Positions 18,264 to 25,972 of a stretch of DNA of 64,000 nucleotides are shown here, in pieces; within the stretch, counting starts at the first letter, position 1, and each line of letters opens with the position of its first letter. Below the pieces are notes generated by a model. It was not told where the DNA came from. It saw nothing but the letters and a program-made list of their open reading frames with translations, and did not search any database. The stretch is taken from the NCBI RefSeq assembly GCF_021474405.1, contig NZ_JAKEIO010000026.1:1-64000 (forward strand), read 5' to 3'. This DNA comes from [Streptosporangium] indianense. GTDB taxonomy: Bacteria > Actinomycetota > Actinomycetes > Streptomycetales > Streptomycetaceae. The position numbers and the translations under genes are program-made.

Positions 18264-18836
18264 ATGACCACCATCGCCGTGACCACCTGGTCCCTGGAGC
18301 AGACCGCGCCGACCGACCTGCTGCCGGCCCTCGCGCCGGACGGGGACGTCCGGGTCGTCCGCTCCGAGGTGCCCTCGCCCGAGTTCAGCCGGTTCCTGTA
18401 CGCGTCGGTGGGCGGCGACATCCGCTGGACGGACCGGCTCGGCTGGTCCTACGCGCAGTGGGTGGAGTACCTTCAGCGGCCCGGCGTGGAGACATGGGTG
18501 GCGTACGACCGGGGCACGCCGGCCGGGTTCGTGGAGCTGGAGGCGCAGGACGACGCCGTCGTGGAGATCGTCTACTTCGGACTGCTCCCCGCCTTCCGCG
18601 GCCGGCGCATCGGCGGGCACCTGCTGTCGTACGGCACGGCCCGGGCCTGGGACCTCGCCGACCGCTGGGCGGGACTGACCCCGACCAAGCGGGTCTGGCT
18701 GCACACCTGCAGCAAGGACGGCGAGCACGCGATGGACAACTACCAGCGGCGGGGCTTCAAGCTGTTCGACACCAAGGTCGAGGAGGAGGCGGAAGTCGCC
18801 GCTCCGGGACCGTGGCCTGGAGCGTTCCCCGTCTGA
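18264..18836 (+). CDS. GNAT-family N-acetyltransferase
   Basis: The 190-residue protein has the GNAT core, with the acetyl-CoA-binding motif A region reading VEIVYFGLLPAFRGRRIGGHLLSYGTARAW (about residues 92-121; pattern QxxGxG/A as RGRRIGG). The motif B region is VWLHTCSKDGEHAMDNYQRRGFKLF. The N-terminal region with WVEYLQRPGVETWVAY is typical of actinobacterial stand-alone GNATs. The substrate is unknown. The ATG at 18264 is preceded by GGTGATTTTCTGACC with a weak ribosome-binding site. A strong hairpin 38 bp after the stop probably ends its transcript before the sulfur operon. Confidence 0.82.
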   Translation: MTTIAVTTWSLEQTAPTDLLPALAPDGDVRVVRSEVPSPEFSRFLYASVGGDIRWTDRLGWSYAQWVEYLQRPGVETWVAYDRGTPAGFVELEAQDDAVVEIVYFGLLPAFRGRRIGGHLLSYGTARAWDLADRWAGLTPTKRVWLHTCSKDGEHAMDNYQRRGFKLFDTKVEEEAEVAAPGPWPGAFPV

Positions 18837-18874
18837 CCTGGTCGGACACCTCGGAGACGCCCGATGTGACCAAC

Positions 18875-18909
18875 GACACCCTTGTCTTGCTCTGCGAGAC
18901 AAGGGTGTC
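18875..18909 (+). terminator. perfect 13-bp hairpin
   Basis: GACACCCTTGTCT (18875-18887) pairs exactly with AGACAAGGGTGTC (18897-18909) across a 9-nt loop. There is no T tract, as is usual in Streptomyces. Its position just after the GNAT stop suggests a terminator; its closeness to the sulfur-operon promoter leaves an operator role open. Confidence 0.7.
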
Positions 18910-18925
18910 CGCATCTTGGACGAAG

Positions 18926-18940
18926 CTGGACTGTGTCCAG
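18926..18940 (+). promoter_or_regulatory. candidate operator upstream of the sulfur leader
   Basis: CTGGAC-TGT-GTCCAG is a perfect 6+6 palindrome with a 3-bp centre, ending 22 bp before the leader ORF. A TTGGAC at 18916-18921 just upstream could be a -35 element, which would place the palindrome over the core promoter. The -10 region is not convincing, so the promoter assignment is an inference. Confidence 0.45.
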
Positions 18941-18962
18941 ATCGCCGTGACACGCTTCCGTC

Positions 18963-19046
18963 ATGTCTGGAACTGGAATTGCCTTGGTGAGTCGGCGGCA
19001 CGTCGACCTCGGCCGCATGTCCAGCGCCATCTGTCCGGCGCACTGA
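18963..19046 (+). CDS. leader peptide of the sulfur-assimilation operon
   Basis: A 27-codon ORF starts MSGTGIALVSRRHVDLGRMS and ends SSAICPAH. It matches the actinobacterial leader-peptide type that carries a conserved RRHVDL core and a Cys near the end and occurs upstream of sulfur/cysteine genes. The single Cys codon (TGT) is four codons from the stop. Such leaders are thought to couple ribosome stalling or translation to expression of the downstream genes when cysteine is scarce; this mechanism is shown for mycobacterial counterparts and is only inferred here. It lies 129 bp upstream of the sulfite reductase gene. It is too short for routine gene finding. Confidence 0.82.
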   Translation: MSGTGIALVSRRHVDLGRMSSAICPAH

Positions 19047-19175
19047 GCGTACTCAGCCCGCGCCCGACATCTTCCTTTCCTGCCTCACCCCTGCGCAATG
19101 ACGCGCCCTATGCCCATGCGCACGCATGCGCAGGTCAGAGCCGCATTCTCGCCTGTCCCGAAGGACGTATCAACC

Positions 19176-20873
19176 ATGGCCGCCACCCCGCAGAACCCTG
19201 CTGCCGCGACTCCCCGCCGCAAGGTGAGCCGTCACCGCGGTGAGGGTCAGTGGGCCGTGGGGCACCACACCCCGCTGAACGGCAACGAGCAGTTCAAGAA
19301 GGACGACGACGGTCTCAATGTGCGGACACGCATTGAGACGATCTACTCCAAGCGGGGCTTCGACTCCATCGACCCCAACGACCTGCGCGGCCGCATGCGC
19401 TGGTGGGGTCTGTACACCCAGCGCAAGCCCGGCATCGACGGCGGCAAGACGGCCGTCCTGGAGCCGGAGGAGCTGGACGACGAGTACTTCATGCTGCGTG
19501 TCCGGATCGACGGCGGGGCCCTGACCACGCGGCAGCTGCGGGTCATCGGCGAGGTCTCACAGGAGTTCGCGCGCGGCACCGCCGACATCACGGACCGGCA
19601 GAACGTCCAGTACCACTGGATCCGGATCGAGGACGTGCCCGAGATCTGGAACCGGCTGGAGGGCGTGGGCCTGTCGACGGTCACCGCCTGCGGTGACACC
19701 CCGCGTGTGATGATCGGCTCGCCGGTGGCGGGCATCGCCGAGGACGAGATCATCGACGCGACCCCGGCCCTGGAGGAGATGAAGCGCCGCGTCCTGAACA
19801 ACCCGGCGTACTCGAACCTCCCCCGGAAGTTCAAGACGGCCATCTCGGGTTCGCCGCTGCTGGACGTGGTCCACGAGATCAACGACGTCGCGTTCGTCGG
19901 CGTCGAGCACCCCGAGCACGGCCCGGGCTTCGACGTGTGGGTCGGCGGCGGCCTGTCCACCAATCCCAAGCTGGGCGTGCGGCTCGGCACCTGGGTGTCG
20001 ATCGACGACGTTCCGGACGTCTACGAGGGCGTCATCTCGATCTTCCGCGACTACGGCTACCGCCGGCTGCGCAACCGCGCCCGCCTGAAGTTCCTCGTCG
20101 CCGACTGGGGCGCGGAGAAGTTCCGGCAGGTCCTGGAGGACGAGTACCTGAAGCGCAAGCTGACCGACGGCCCGGCCCCCGAGCAGCCGTCGCAGCAGTG
20201 GCGCGACCACATCGGTGTGCACCGGCAGAAGGACGGCCGCTTCTACGTCGGTTTCGCCCCGCGTGTGGGACGCGTCGACGGCGCGACGCTCACGAAGATC
20301 GCCGACCTCGCCGAGGCCCACGGCTCGGGCCGGGTGCGCACCACCGTCGAGCAGAAGATGATCGTCCTCGATGTCGAGGAGGACAAGGTCGACTCGCTCG
20401 TCGAGGCCCTGGAGGCCCTCGACCTGACCGCCCGGCCCTCCTCGTTCCGGCGCGGCACCATGGCCTGCACCGGCATCGAGTTCTGCAAGCTGGCCATCGT
20501 CGAGACCAAGCAGCGCGGTGCGCAGCTGATCGACGAACTGGAGCGCCGCCTGCCGCACTTCGACGAGCCGCTCACCATCAACCTCAACGGCTGCCCGAAC
20601 GCCTGCGCCCGTATCCAGGTGGCGGACATCGGTCTCAAGGGCCAGCTCATGCTCAACGACCAGGGCGAGCAGGTCGAGGGCTACCAGGTGCACCTGGGCG
20701 GCGCGCTGGGCCTGGAGGCCGGTTTCGGCCGCAAGGTGCGCGGTCTGAAGGTCACCTCCGACGAACTGCCGGACTACATCGAGCGCGTCCTGAAGCGGTT
20801 CCAGGCCGAACGCGAGGACGGCGAGCGGTTCGCCGCCTGGGCGGCCCGGGCCGGTGAGGAGGCGCTGTCGTGA
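19176..20873 (+). CDS. sirA: ferredoxin-dependent sulfite reductase
   Basis: The 565-residue enzyme reduces sulfite to sulfide with six electrons, using siroheme and a [4Fe-4S] cluster. The cluster/siroheme cysteines are C431 and C437 (ACTGIEFCKL) and C473 and C477 (NGCPNACAR). Tyr80 in GLYTQR and Cys172 in TACGDTPR are 92 residues apart, the spacing of the covalent Tyr69-Cys161 pair in the M. tuberculosis enzyme, which marks sulfite rather than nitrite reductases. The ATG at 19176 has AAGGAC about 9 nt upstream. It is the first large gene of the cys operon; its stop overlaps the following gene by 4 bp. Confidence 0.94.
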   Translation: MAATPQNPAAATPRRKVSRHRGEGQWAVGHHTPLNGNEQFKKDDDGLNVRTRIETIYSKRGFDSIDPNDLRGRMRWWGLYTQRKPGIDGGKTAVLEPEELDDEYFMLRVRIDGGALTTRQLRVIGEVSQEFARGTADITDRQNVQYHWIRIEDVPEIWNRLEGVGLSTVTACGDTPRVMIGSPVAGIAEDEIIDATPALEEMKRRVLNNPAYSNLPRKFKTAISGSPLLDVVHEINDVAFVGVEHPEHGPGFDVWVGGGLSTNPKLGVRLGTWVSIDDVPDVYEGVISIFRDYGYRRLRNRARLKFLVADWGAEKFRQVLEDEYLKRKLTDGPAPEQPSQQWRDHIGVHRQKDGRFYVGFAPRVGRVDGATLTKIADLAEAHGSGRVRTTVEQKMIVLDVEEDKVDSLVEALEALDLTARPSSFRRGTMACTGIEFCKLAIVETKQRGAQLIDELERRLPHFDEPLTINLNGCPNACARIQVADIGLKGQLMLNDQGEQVEGYQVHLGGALGLEAGFGRKVRGLKVTSDELPDYIERVLKRFQAEREDGERFAAWAARAGEEALS

Positions 20874-21058
20874 GCGAGCGCGCGGCACCGTTCTACTGCC
20901 CTTACTGCGGCGACGAGGACCTGCGTCCGAGCGAGGCCGCCGAGGGCAGGCACGGCGCGTGGGAATGCGCGGCGTGCAGCCGGGCCTTCTCGCTGAAGTT
21001 CCTCGGGCTGCTGGCCCAGGGACTGAAGCGATCCGATTCCGGAGGGGCACAGATATGA
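20870..21058 (+). CDS. small zinc-ribbon-like protein of the sulfur operon
   Basis: The 62-residue protein contains two CxxC knuckles, FYCPYCGDED and WECAACSRAF, separated by about 20 residues, a rubredoxin/zinc-ribbon pattern likely to bind Zn or Fe. It starts with GTG overlapping the sirA stop (GTGA) and itself overlaps the cysH start by 4 bp. It is therefore translationally coupled on both sides. It is conserved in this position in Streptomyces as far as I know, but its function is not established. An electron carrier or assembly factor for the reductase is a guess. Confidence 0.85.
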   Translation: MSERAAPFYCPYCGDEDLRPSEAAEGRHGAWECAACSRAFSLKFLGLLAQGLKRSDSGGAQI

Positions 21059-21765
21059 CGACGGCTCAGCAAGAGCGCACCGCCGAGGACCTGAAGAAGC
21101 TCGCCGAGCAGGCGGGCCGCGACCTGGAGGACGCCTCCGCGCTGGAGATCCTCACGTGGGCGGCCGAGACGTTCGGCAAGCGCTTCTGCGTCACCTCGTC
21201 GATGGAGGACGCGGTGGTCGCCCACCTCGCCTCCCGGGCGATGCCCGGTGTCGACGTGGTCTTCCTCGACACCGGCTACCACTTCGAGGAGACCATCGGC
21301 ACCCGGGACGCGGTCGACGCCGTGATGGACGTCAACGTCATCACCCTGACCCCGCGCCGGACGGTCGCCGAGCAGGACGCCGAGTACGGCCCCAAGCTGC
21401 ACGACCGCAACCCCGACCTGTGCTGCAAGCTGCGCAAGGTGCAGCCGCTGGAAGAGGGCCTGAAGGACTACCAGGCCTGGGCGACCGGGCTGCGCCGCGA
21501 CGAGTCCCCGACCCGGGCGAACACCCCGGTGGTCGGCTGGGACGAGAAGCGGCAGAAGGTCAAGATCTCCCCCATCGCCCGCTGGACCCAGGACGACGTG
21601 GACGCCTACGTCACCGAACACGGGGTGCTCACCAACCCGCTGCTGATGGACGGCTACGCCTCCGTCGGCTGCGCCCCCTGCACCCGCCGGGTCCTTCAGG
21701 GCGAGGACGCGCGCGCCGGCCGCTGGGCGGGCCGCAGCAAGACGGAGTGCGGGCTGCACGGATGA
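21055..21765 (+). CDS. cysH: adenylyl-/phosphoadenylyl-sulfate reductase
   Basis: The 236-residue enzyme reduces activated sulfate to sulfite. The PP-loop-like nucleotide region reads CVTSSMEDAVVAHLA (residues 45-59). It carries the CC pair at 123-124 (PDLCCKLRK) and the CxxC at 206-209 (GCAPCTR), which bind a [4Fe-4S] cluster. The catalytic ECGLHG with Cys232 is at the C-terminus. Cluster-bearing enzymes commonly use APS directly, yet the operon also encodes APS kinase; whether this protein uses APS, PAPS or both cannot be told. The ATG overlaps the stop of the small zinc protein gene (ATGA). Confidence 0.94.
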   Translation: MTTAQQERTAEDLKKLAEQAGRDLEDASALEILTWAAETFGKRFCVTSSMEDAVVAHLASRAMPGVDVVFLDTGYHFEETIGTRDAVDAVMDVNVITLTPRRTVAEQDAEYGPKLHDRNPDLCCKLRKVQPLEEGLKDYQAWATGLRRDESPTRANTPVVGWDEKRQKVKISPIARWTQDDVDAYVTEHGVLTNPLLMDGYASVGCAPCTRRVLQGEDARAGRWAGRSKTECGLHG

Positions 21766-22325
21766 CGACGACGATTCAGGAGAGTGACGTGACGACCGGA
21801 GCCACCGTCTGGCTCACGGGTCTGCCGAGCGCCGGCAAGACCACGATCGCCCACGAACTGGCCGGCCGCCTCCGCGGGGAGGGCCACCGGGTCGAGGTGC
21901 TCGACGGCGACGAGATCCGCGAGTTCATCTCGGCGGGCCTCGGCTTCAGCCGCGAGGACCGGCACACCAACGTGCAGCGCATCGGCTTCGTCGCCGAACT
22001 GCTCGCACGCAACGGCGTGCTGGCCCTCGTCCCGGTCATCGCGCCGTACCAGGACAGCCGCGAGGCGGTGCGCAAGCGCCACCAGGCGAACGGCACCGCG
22101 TACGTCGAGGTGCACGTGGCCACGCCGGTCGAGGTGTGCAGCGAGCGTGACGTGAAGGGCCTGTACGCCAAGCAGGCCGCGGGCGAGCTCACGGGGCTCA
22201 CCGGCGTCGACGACCCGTACGAGGCGCCCGAGGCGCCCGACCTGCGCATCGAGTCGCAGAACCAGACCGTGCAGGAGTCCGCGGCGTCCGTGTACGCCCT
22301 GCTCAGCGAAAGGGGACTGGCATGA
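21762..22325 (+). CDS. cysC: adenylyl-sulfate kinase
   Basis: The 187-residue cytosolic kinase phosphorylates APS to PAPS. The P-loop GLPSAGKTT is at residues 20-28. Family motifs include DGDEIREF, FSREDRHTNVQRIGFVAELL and DVKGLYAKQAAGE. It starts with an ATG that overlaps the cysH stop by 4 bp and in turn overlaps cysD by 4 bp. The first 12 residues are unconserved, so the in-frame GTG at 21789 is an alternative start. Being alongside a cluster-type CysH, it may serve PAPS-dependent sulfotransferases as well as assimilation. Confidence 0.93.
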   Translation: MTTTIQESDVTTGATVWLTGLPSAGKTTIAHELAGRLRGEGHRVEVLDGDEIREFISAGLGFSREDRHTNVQRIGFVAELLARNGVLALVPVIAPYQDSREAVRKRHQANGTAYVEVHVATPVEVCSERDVKGLYAKQAAGELTGLTGVDDPYEAPEAPDLRIESQNQTVQESAASVYALLSERGLA

Positions 22326-23260
22326 CGACGACCGTCGCCACCGTTTCCGAGGGGACCGAAAGCCCGTACGCGCTCTCCCACCTCGACGCCCTCGAGTCCG
22401 AGGCGGTGCACATCTTCCGCGAGGTGGCGGGCGAGTTCGAGCGGCCGGTGATCCTGTTCTCCGGCGGCAAGGACTCCATCGTCATGCTGCACCTGGCGCT
22501 GAAGGCCTTCCGGCCGGCGGCGGTGCCGTTCTCGCTGCTGCACGTGGACACCGGGCACAACTTCCCGGAGGTCCTCGACTACCGCGACCGCACGGTGGCC
22601 AGGCACGGGCTGCGGCTGCACGTCGCCTCCGTGCAGGACTACATCGACCGCGGGGTCCTCAAGGAGCGCCCGGACGGCACCCGCAACCCGCTGCAGACGC
22701 TGCCGCTGACCGAGAAGATCCAGGCGGAGAAGTTCGACGCCGTCTTCGGCGGCGGCCGCCGCGACGAGGAGAAGGCCCGGGCCAAGGAGCGGGTGTTCTC
22801 CCTGCGCGACGAGTTCTCCCAGTGGGACCCGCGCCGGCAGCGCCCGGAGCTGTGGAACCTGTACAACGGCCGGCACGCGCCCGGCGAGCACGTCCGCGTC
22901 TTCCCGCTGTCCAACTGGACCGAGCTGGACGTGTGGCAGTACATCGCCCGCGAGGGCATCGAACTGCCGGAGATCTACTACGCGCACGAGCGTGAGGTGT
23001 TCTCCCGCGGCGGCATGTGGCTGACCGCCGGCGAGTGGGGCGGGCCGAAGGACGGCGAGACCGTCGAGAAGCGCCTGGTGCGCTACCGGACCGTGGGCGA
23101 CATGTCCTGCACCGGCGCGGTGGACTCCGACGCCGACACCATCGAGAAGGTGATCGTGGAGATCGCCGCCTCCCGGCTCACCGAGCGCGGCGCCACCCGC
23201 GCCGACGACAAGATGTCCGAGGCCGCGATGGAAGACCGCAAGCGCGAGGGGTACTTCTAG
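22322..23260 (+). CDS. cysD: sulfate adenylyltransferase subunit 2
   Basis: The 312-residue catalytic subunit of ATP sulfurylase makes APS from sulfate and ATP. It has the PP-loop FSGGKDSIVML (residues 50-60), DTGHNFPEVLDYRDR, FGGGRRDEEKARAKERVFS and the C-terminal signature VRYRTVGDMSCTGAVDS. It works as a heterodimer with CysN, encoded 2 bp downstream. Its ATG overlaps the cysC stop (ATGA). Length and motifs match the E. coli-type enzyme. Confidence 0.95.
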   Translation: MTTTVATVSEGTESPYALSHLDALESEAVHIFREVAGEFERPVILFSGGKDSIVMLHLALKAFRPAAVPFSLLHVDTGHNFPEVLDYRDRTVARHGLRLHVASVQDYIDRGVLKERPDGTRNPLQTLPLTEKIQAEKFDAVFGGGRRDEEKARAKERVFSLRDEFSQWDPRRQRPELWNLYNGRHAPGEHVRVFPLSNWTELDVWQYIAREGIELPEIYYAHEREVFSRGGMWLTAGEWGGPKDGETVEKRLVRYRTVGDMSCTGAVDSDADTIEKVIVEIAASRLTERGATRADDKMSEAAMEDRKREGYF

Positions 23261-23262
23261 AG

Positions 23263-24597
23263 ATGAGCACGATCACCACCGAGGAACTCGCGGAGACGAC
23301 CCTGCTGCGGTTCGCCACCGCCGGCTCCGTCGACGACGGCAAGTCCACCCTCGTCGGGCGGCTGCTGCACGACTCCAAGTCGGTCCTCACCGACCAGCTG
23401 GAGGCCGTGGAGCGGGTCTCCGCGAGCCGCGGCCAGGAGGCGCCGGATCTCGCGCTGCTCACCGACGGTCTGCGGGCCGAGCGGGAGCAGGGCATCACCA
23501 TCGACGTGGCCTACCGCTACTTCGCCACGCCCCGGCGGCGGTTCATCCTGGCCGACACCCCCGGCCACGTGCAGTACACGCGGAACATGGTCACCGGTGC
23601 CTCGACCGCCGAGCTGACGGTGGTCCTGGTCGACGCCCGCAACGGCGTGGTCGAGCAGACCCGCCGGCACGCGGCCATCGCCGCCCTGCTGCGCGTGCCG
23701 CACGTGGTCCTCGCCGTCAACAAGATGGACCTCGTCGGCTACGAGGAGAAGGTGTTCGCCGCCATAGCCGAGGAGTTCACGGCGTACGCGACAGAGCTGG
23801 GCGTCCCCGAGGTCACCGCGATCCCGATCTCGGCGCTCGTCGGCGACAACGTGGTGGAGCCCTCCGCCACCATGGACTGGTACGGCGGCCCCACCGTGCT
23901 GGAGCACCTGGAGACGGTGCCGGTCAGCCACGACCTGAGCCACTGCCACGCGCGGCTGCCCGTGCAGTACGTGATCCGCCCCCAGGGCCCGGAGCACCCG
24001 GACTACCGGGGCTACGCCGGTCAGATCGCGGCGGGTTCCTTCCGCGTCGGCGAGTCCGTCACGGTGCTGCCGTCGGGCCGCGCCTCGAAGATCTCCGGCA
24101 TCGACCTGCTGGGCGAGCCGGTCGACGTGGCGTGGACGACGCAGTCGGTGACCCTCCTGCTGGAGGACGACATCGACATCTCGCGCGGCGACCTGATCGT
24201 GCCGAGCAAGGACGCGCCCGCGACCACGCAGGACATCGAGGCGACGGTCTGCCATGTCGCCGACGCCCCGCTGACGGTGGGCCACCGGGTGCTCCTCAAG
24301 CACGGCACCCGCACGGTCAAGGCGATCGTCAAGGACATCCCGTCCCGCCTCACGCTCGACGACCTGTCCCTGCACCCGCACCCGGGACAGCTCGTCGCCA
24401 ACGACATCGGCCGGGTGAAGGTCCGTACCGCCGAGCCGCTGCCGGTCGACTCCTACGCCGACTCGCGCCGCACCGGCTCGTTCATCCTGATCGACCCGAA
24501 CGACGGCCAGACCCTCACCGCCGGCATGGTCGGCGAGTCCTTCGCGGCCCCCGAGCCGGTCAAGGACGAGTCCGAGGACGACGGGTGGGACTTCTGA
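23263..24597 (+). CDS. cysN: sulfate adenylyltransferase subunit 1 (GTPase)
   Basis: The 444-residue EF-Tu-like GTPase drives APS synthesis by CysD. G1 is GSVDDGKST (residues 21-29), the switch/G2 region is EREQGITIDVAYRYF, G3 is ADTPGHVQY and G4 is AVNKMD. It lacks the C-terminal APS kinase domain of NodQ-type fusions, consistent with a separate cysC here. The ATG sits 2 bp after the cysD stop. A very short ORF begins 1 bp after its own stop. Confidence 0.95.
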   Translation: MSTITTEELAETTLLRFATAGSVDDGKSTLVGRLLHDSKSVLTDQLEAVERVSASRGQEAPDLALLTDGLRAEREQGITIDVAYRYFATPRRRFILADTPGHVQYTRNMVTGASTAELTVVLVDARNGVVEQTRRHAAIAALLRVPHVVLAVNKMDLVGYEEKVFAAIAEEFTAYATELGVPEVTAIPISALVGDNVVEPSATMDWYGGPTVLEHLETVPVSHDLSHCHARLPVQYVIRPQGPEHPDYRGYAGQIAAGSFRVGESVTVLPSGRASKISGIDLLGEPVDVAWTTQSVTLLLEDDIDISRGDLIVPSKDAPATTQDIEATVCHVADAPLTVGHRVLLKHGTRTVKAIVKDIPSRLTLDDLSLHPHPGQLVANDIGRVKVRTAEPLPVDSYADSRRTGSFILIDPNDGQTLTAGMVGESFAAPEPVKDESEDDGWDF

Positions 24598-24598
24598 C

Positions 24599-24703
24599 AT
24601 GACCTCCTCCGACTTCTACTCCACGTTCGCCAAGGAGGGCGGCCGCGTCGGCAGCGGTGCTCTCGGCAGCGGGCAGGGCGGAGTGGCGCGATGTGTGCGC
24701 TGA
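24599..24703 (+). CDS. short ORF coupled to cysN
   Basis: A 34-codon frame (MTSSDFYSTFAKEGGRVGSG then a Gly/Arg tail) begins with ATG one base after the cysN stop, an arrangement that favours translational coupling. A second 29-codon frame (24691-24780, MCALTYAHCLRALTPHRRRR...) starts inside its end, its ATG overlapping the first stop region. Neither is recognised. They could be small proteins, a leader affecting ssuA, or chance frames; the first is the better candidate because of the spacing. Confidence 0.35.
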   Translation: MTSSDFYSTFAKEGGRVGSGALGSGQGGVARCVR

Positions 24704-24820
24704 CGTACGCGCACTGCCTGCGCGCCCTCACCCCCCACCGCCGTAGACGAAAACCTGCCGACCTCCCGGCCACGACCTGAAAGACCGTGACCGCCGGGCC
24801 TGGCGAGAGGACCACCTCCC

Positions 24821-25924
24821 GTGCCTGCTTCATCCGCTCTTCGCCGCGGTTTCGCGGTCATCGCCGCACTTCCCCTGCTCACGCTGGCCGCCTGCGGCTA
24901 CGGCTCCGAGGCCGAGGACGACGGCGCCGCCAAGGTCGCCGCCGGTGCCAAGGAGATCGAGGGTCTCGACACCGTCAAGATCGGCTACTTCGGCAACCTC
25001 ACGCACGGCACCGCGCTGGTGGGCCTGCAGAAGGGCTTCTTCCAGAAGGCCCTGGGCGCCACCAAGGTCGAGCCGGCCGTCTTCAACGCCGGTCCCTCGG
25101 AGATCGAGGCGCTCAACTCCAAGTCCATCGACATCGGCTGGATCGGCCCGTCCCCGGCGATCAACGGCTACACCAAGTCCGCGGGCAAGAACCTGCGCAT
25201 CATCGGCGGTTCGGCGTCCGGCGGCGTGAAGCTGGTGGTCAACCCGGACAAGGTCAAGTCGCTGAAGGACGTCAAGGGCAAGCGGATCGCCACCCCGCAG
25301 CTGGGCAACACGCAGGACGTGGCGTTCCTCAACTGGGCCGCGGACCAGGGCTGGAAGGTCGACCCGCAGAGCGGCAAGGGCGACGTCACGGTCGTCCGCA
25401 GCGACAACAAGGTCACCCCGGACGCCTTCAAGGCCGGGTCGATCGACGGCGCGTGGGTGCCGGAGCCGACCGCGTCGAAGCTGGTCGCCGAGGGCGGCAA
25501 GGTGCTGCTCGACGAGTCGACGCTGTGGCCGGACAAGAAGTTCGTGATCACGAACATCATCGTGCGGCAGGACTTCCTCAAGGAGCACCCGAAGGTCGTC
25601 GAAGCCGTGCTCAAGGGCTCGGTCGAGACCAACAAGTGGATCAACGCCAACCCGGACGCGGCGAAGGAAGCGGCGAACAAGCTGCTGGAGCAGGAAACCG
25701 GCAAGGCGCTGCCGGCCGACGTGCTGGACCCGGCGTGGAAGTCGATCCGGTTCACCGACGACCCGCTGGCCTCCACCCTCAACACCGAGGCGGAGCACGC
25801 GGTCAAGGCGGGACTGCTGGACAAGCCGAACCTGAAGGGCATCTACGACCTCGTTCCGCTGAACAAGGTCCTCAAGTCCGAGGGTGAGCCCGCCGTCGAC
25901 GACGCCGGTCTCGGCGCGAAGTAA
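24821..25924 (+). CDS. ssuA: aliphatic sulfonate ABC transporter, substrate-binding lipoprotein
   Basis: The 367-residue precursor has a lipoprotein signal ending in LTLAAC with the lipidated Cys at residue 25. The mature part follows the SsuA/TauA fold: VKIGYFGNLTHGTALVGLQKG, AGPSEIEALNSKSIDIGWIGPSPAI and GSIDGAWVPEPTASKLV. It captures sulfonates (or nitrate/taurine-like anions) and delivers them to SsuC. It starts at GTG 24821, with GAGAGGAC upstream. The cys genes in front, plus SsuB, SsuC and a siroheme enzyme behind, make sulfonate or sulfate-ester use for sulfur supply the likely role. No SsuD monooxygenase is seen nearby. Confidence 0.9.
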   Translation: MPASSALRRGFAVIAALPLLTLAACGYGSEAEDDGAAKVAAGAKEIEGLDTVKIGYFGNLTHGTALVGLQKGFFQKALGATKVEPAVFNAGPSEIEALNSKSIDIGWIGPSPAINGYTKSAGKNLRIIGGSASGGVKLVVNPDKVKSLKDVKGKRIATPQLGNTQDVAFLNWAADQGWKVDPQSGKGDVTVVRSDNKVTPDAFKAGSIDGAWVPEPTASKLVAEGGKVLLDESTLWPDKKFVITNIIVRQDFLKEHPKVVEAVLKGSVETNKWINANPDAAKEAANKLLEQETGKALPADVLDPAWKSIRFTDDPLASTLNTEAEHAVKAGLLDKPNLKGIYDLVPLNKVLKSEGEPAVDDAGLGAK

Positions 25925-25972
25925 GCCCGCAACCGAAGCCGCATTGTGAAGAGTTCCCAGGAGGTGACGACC

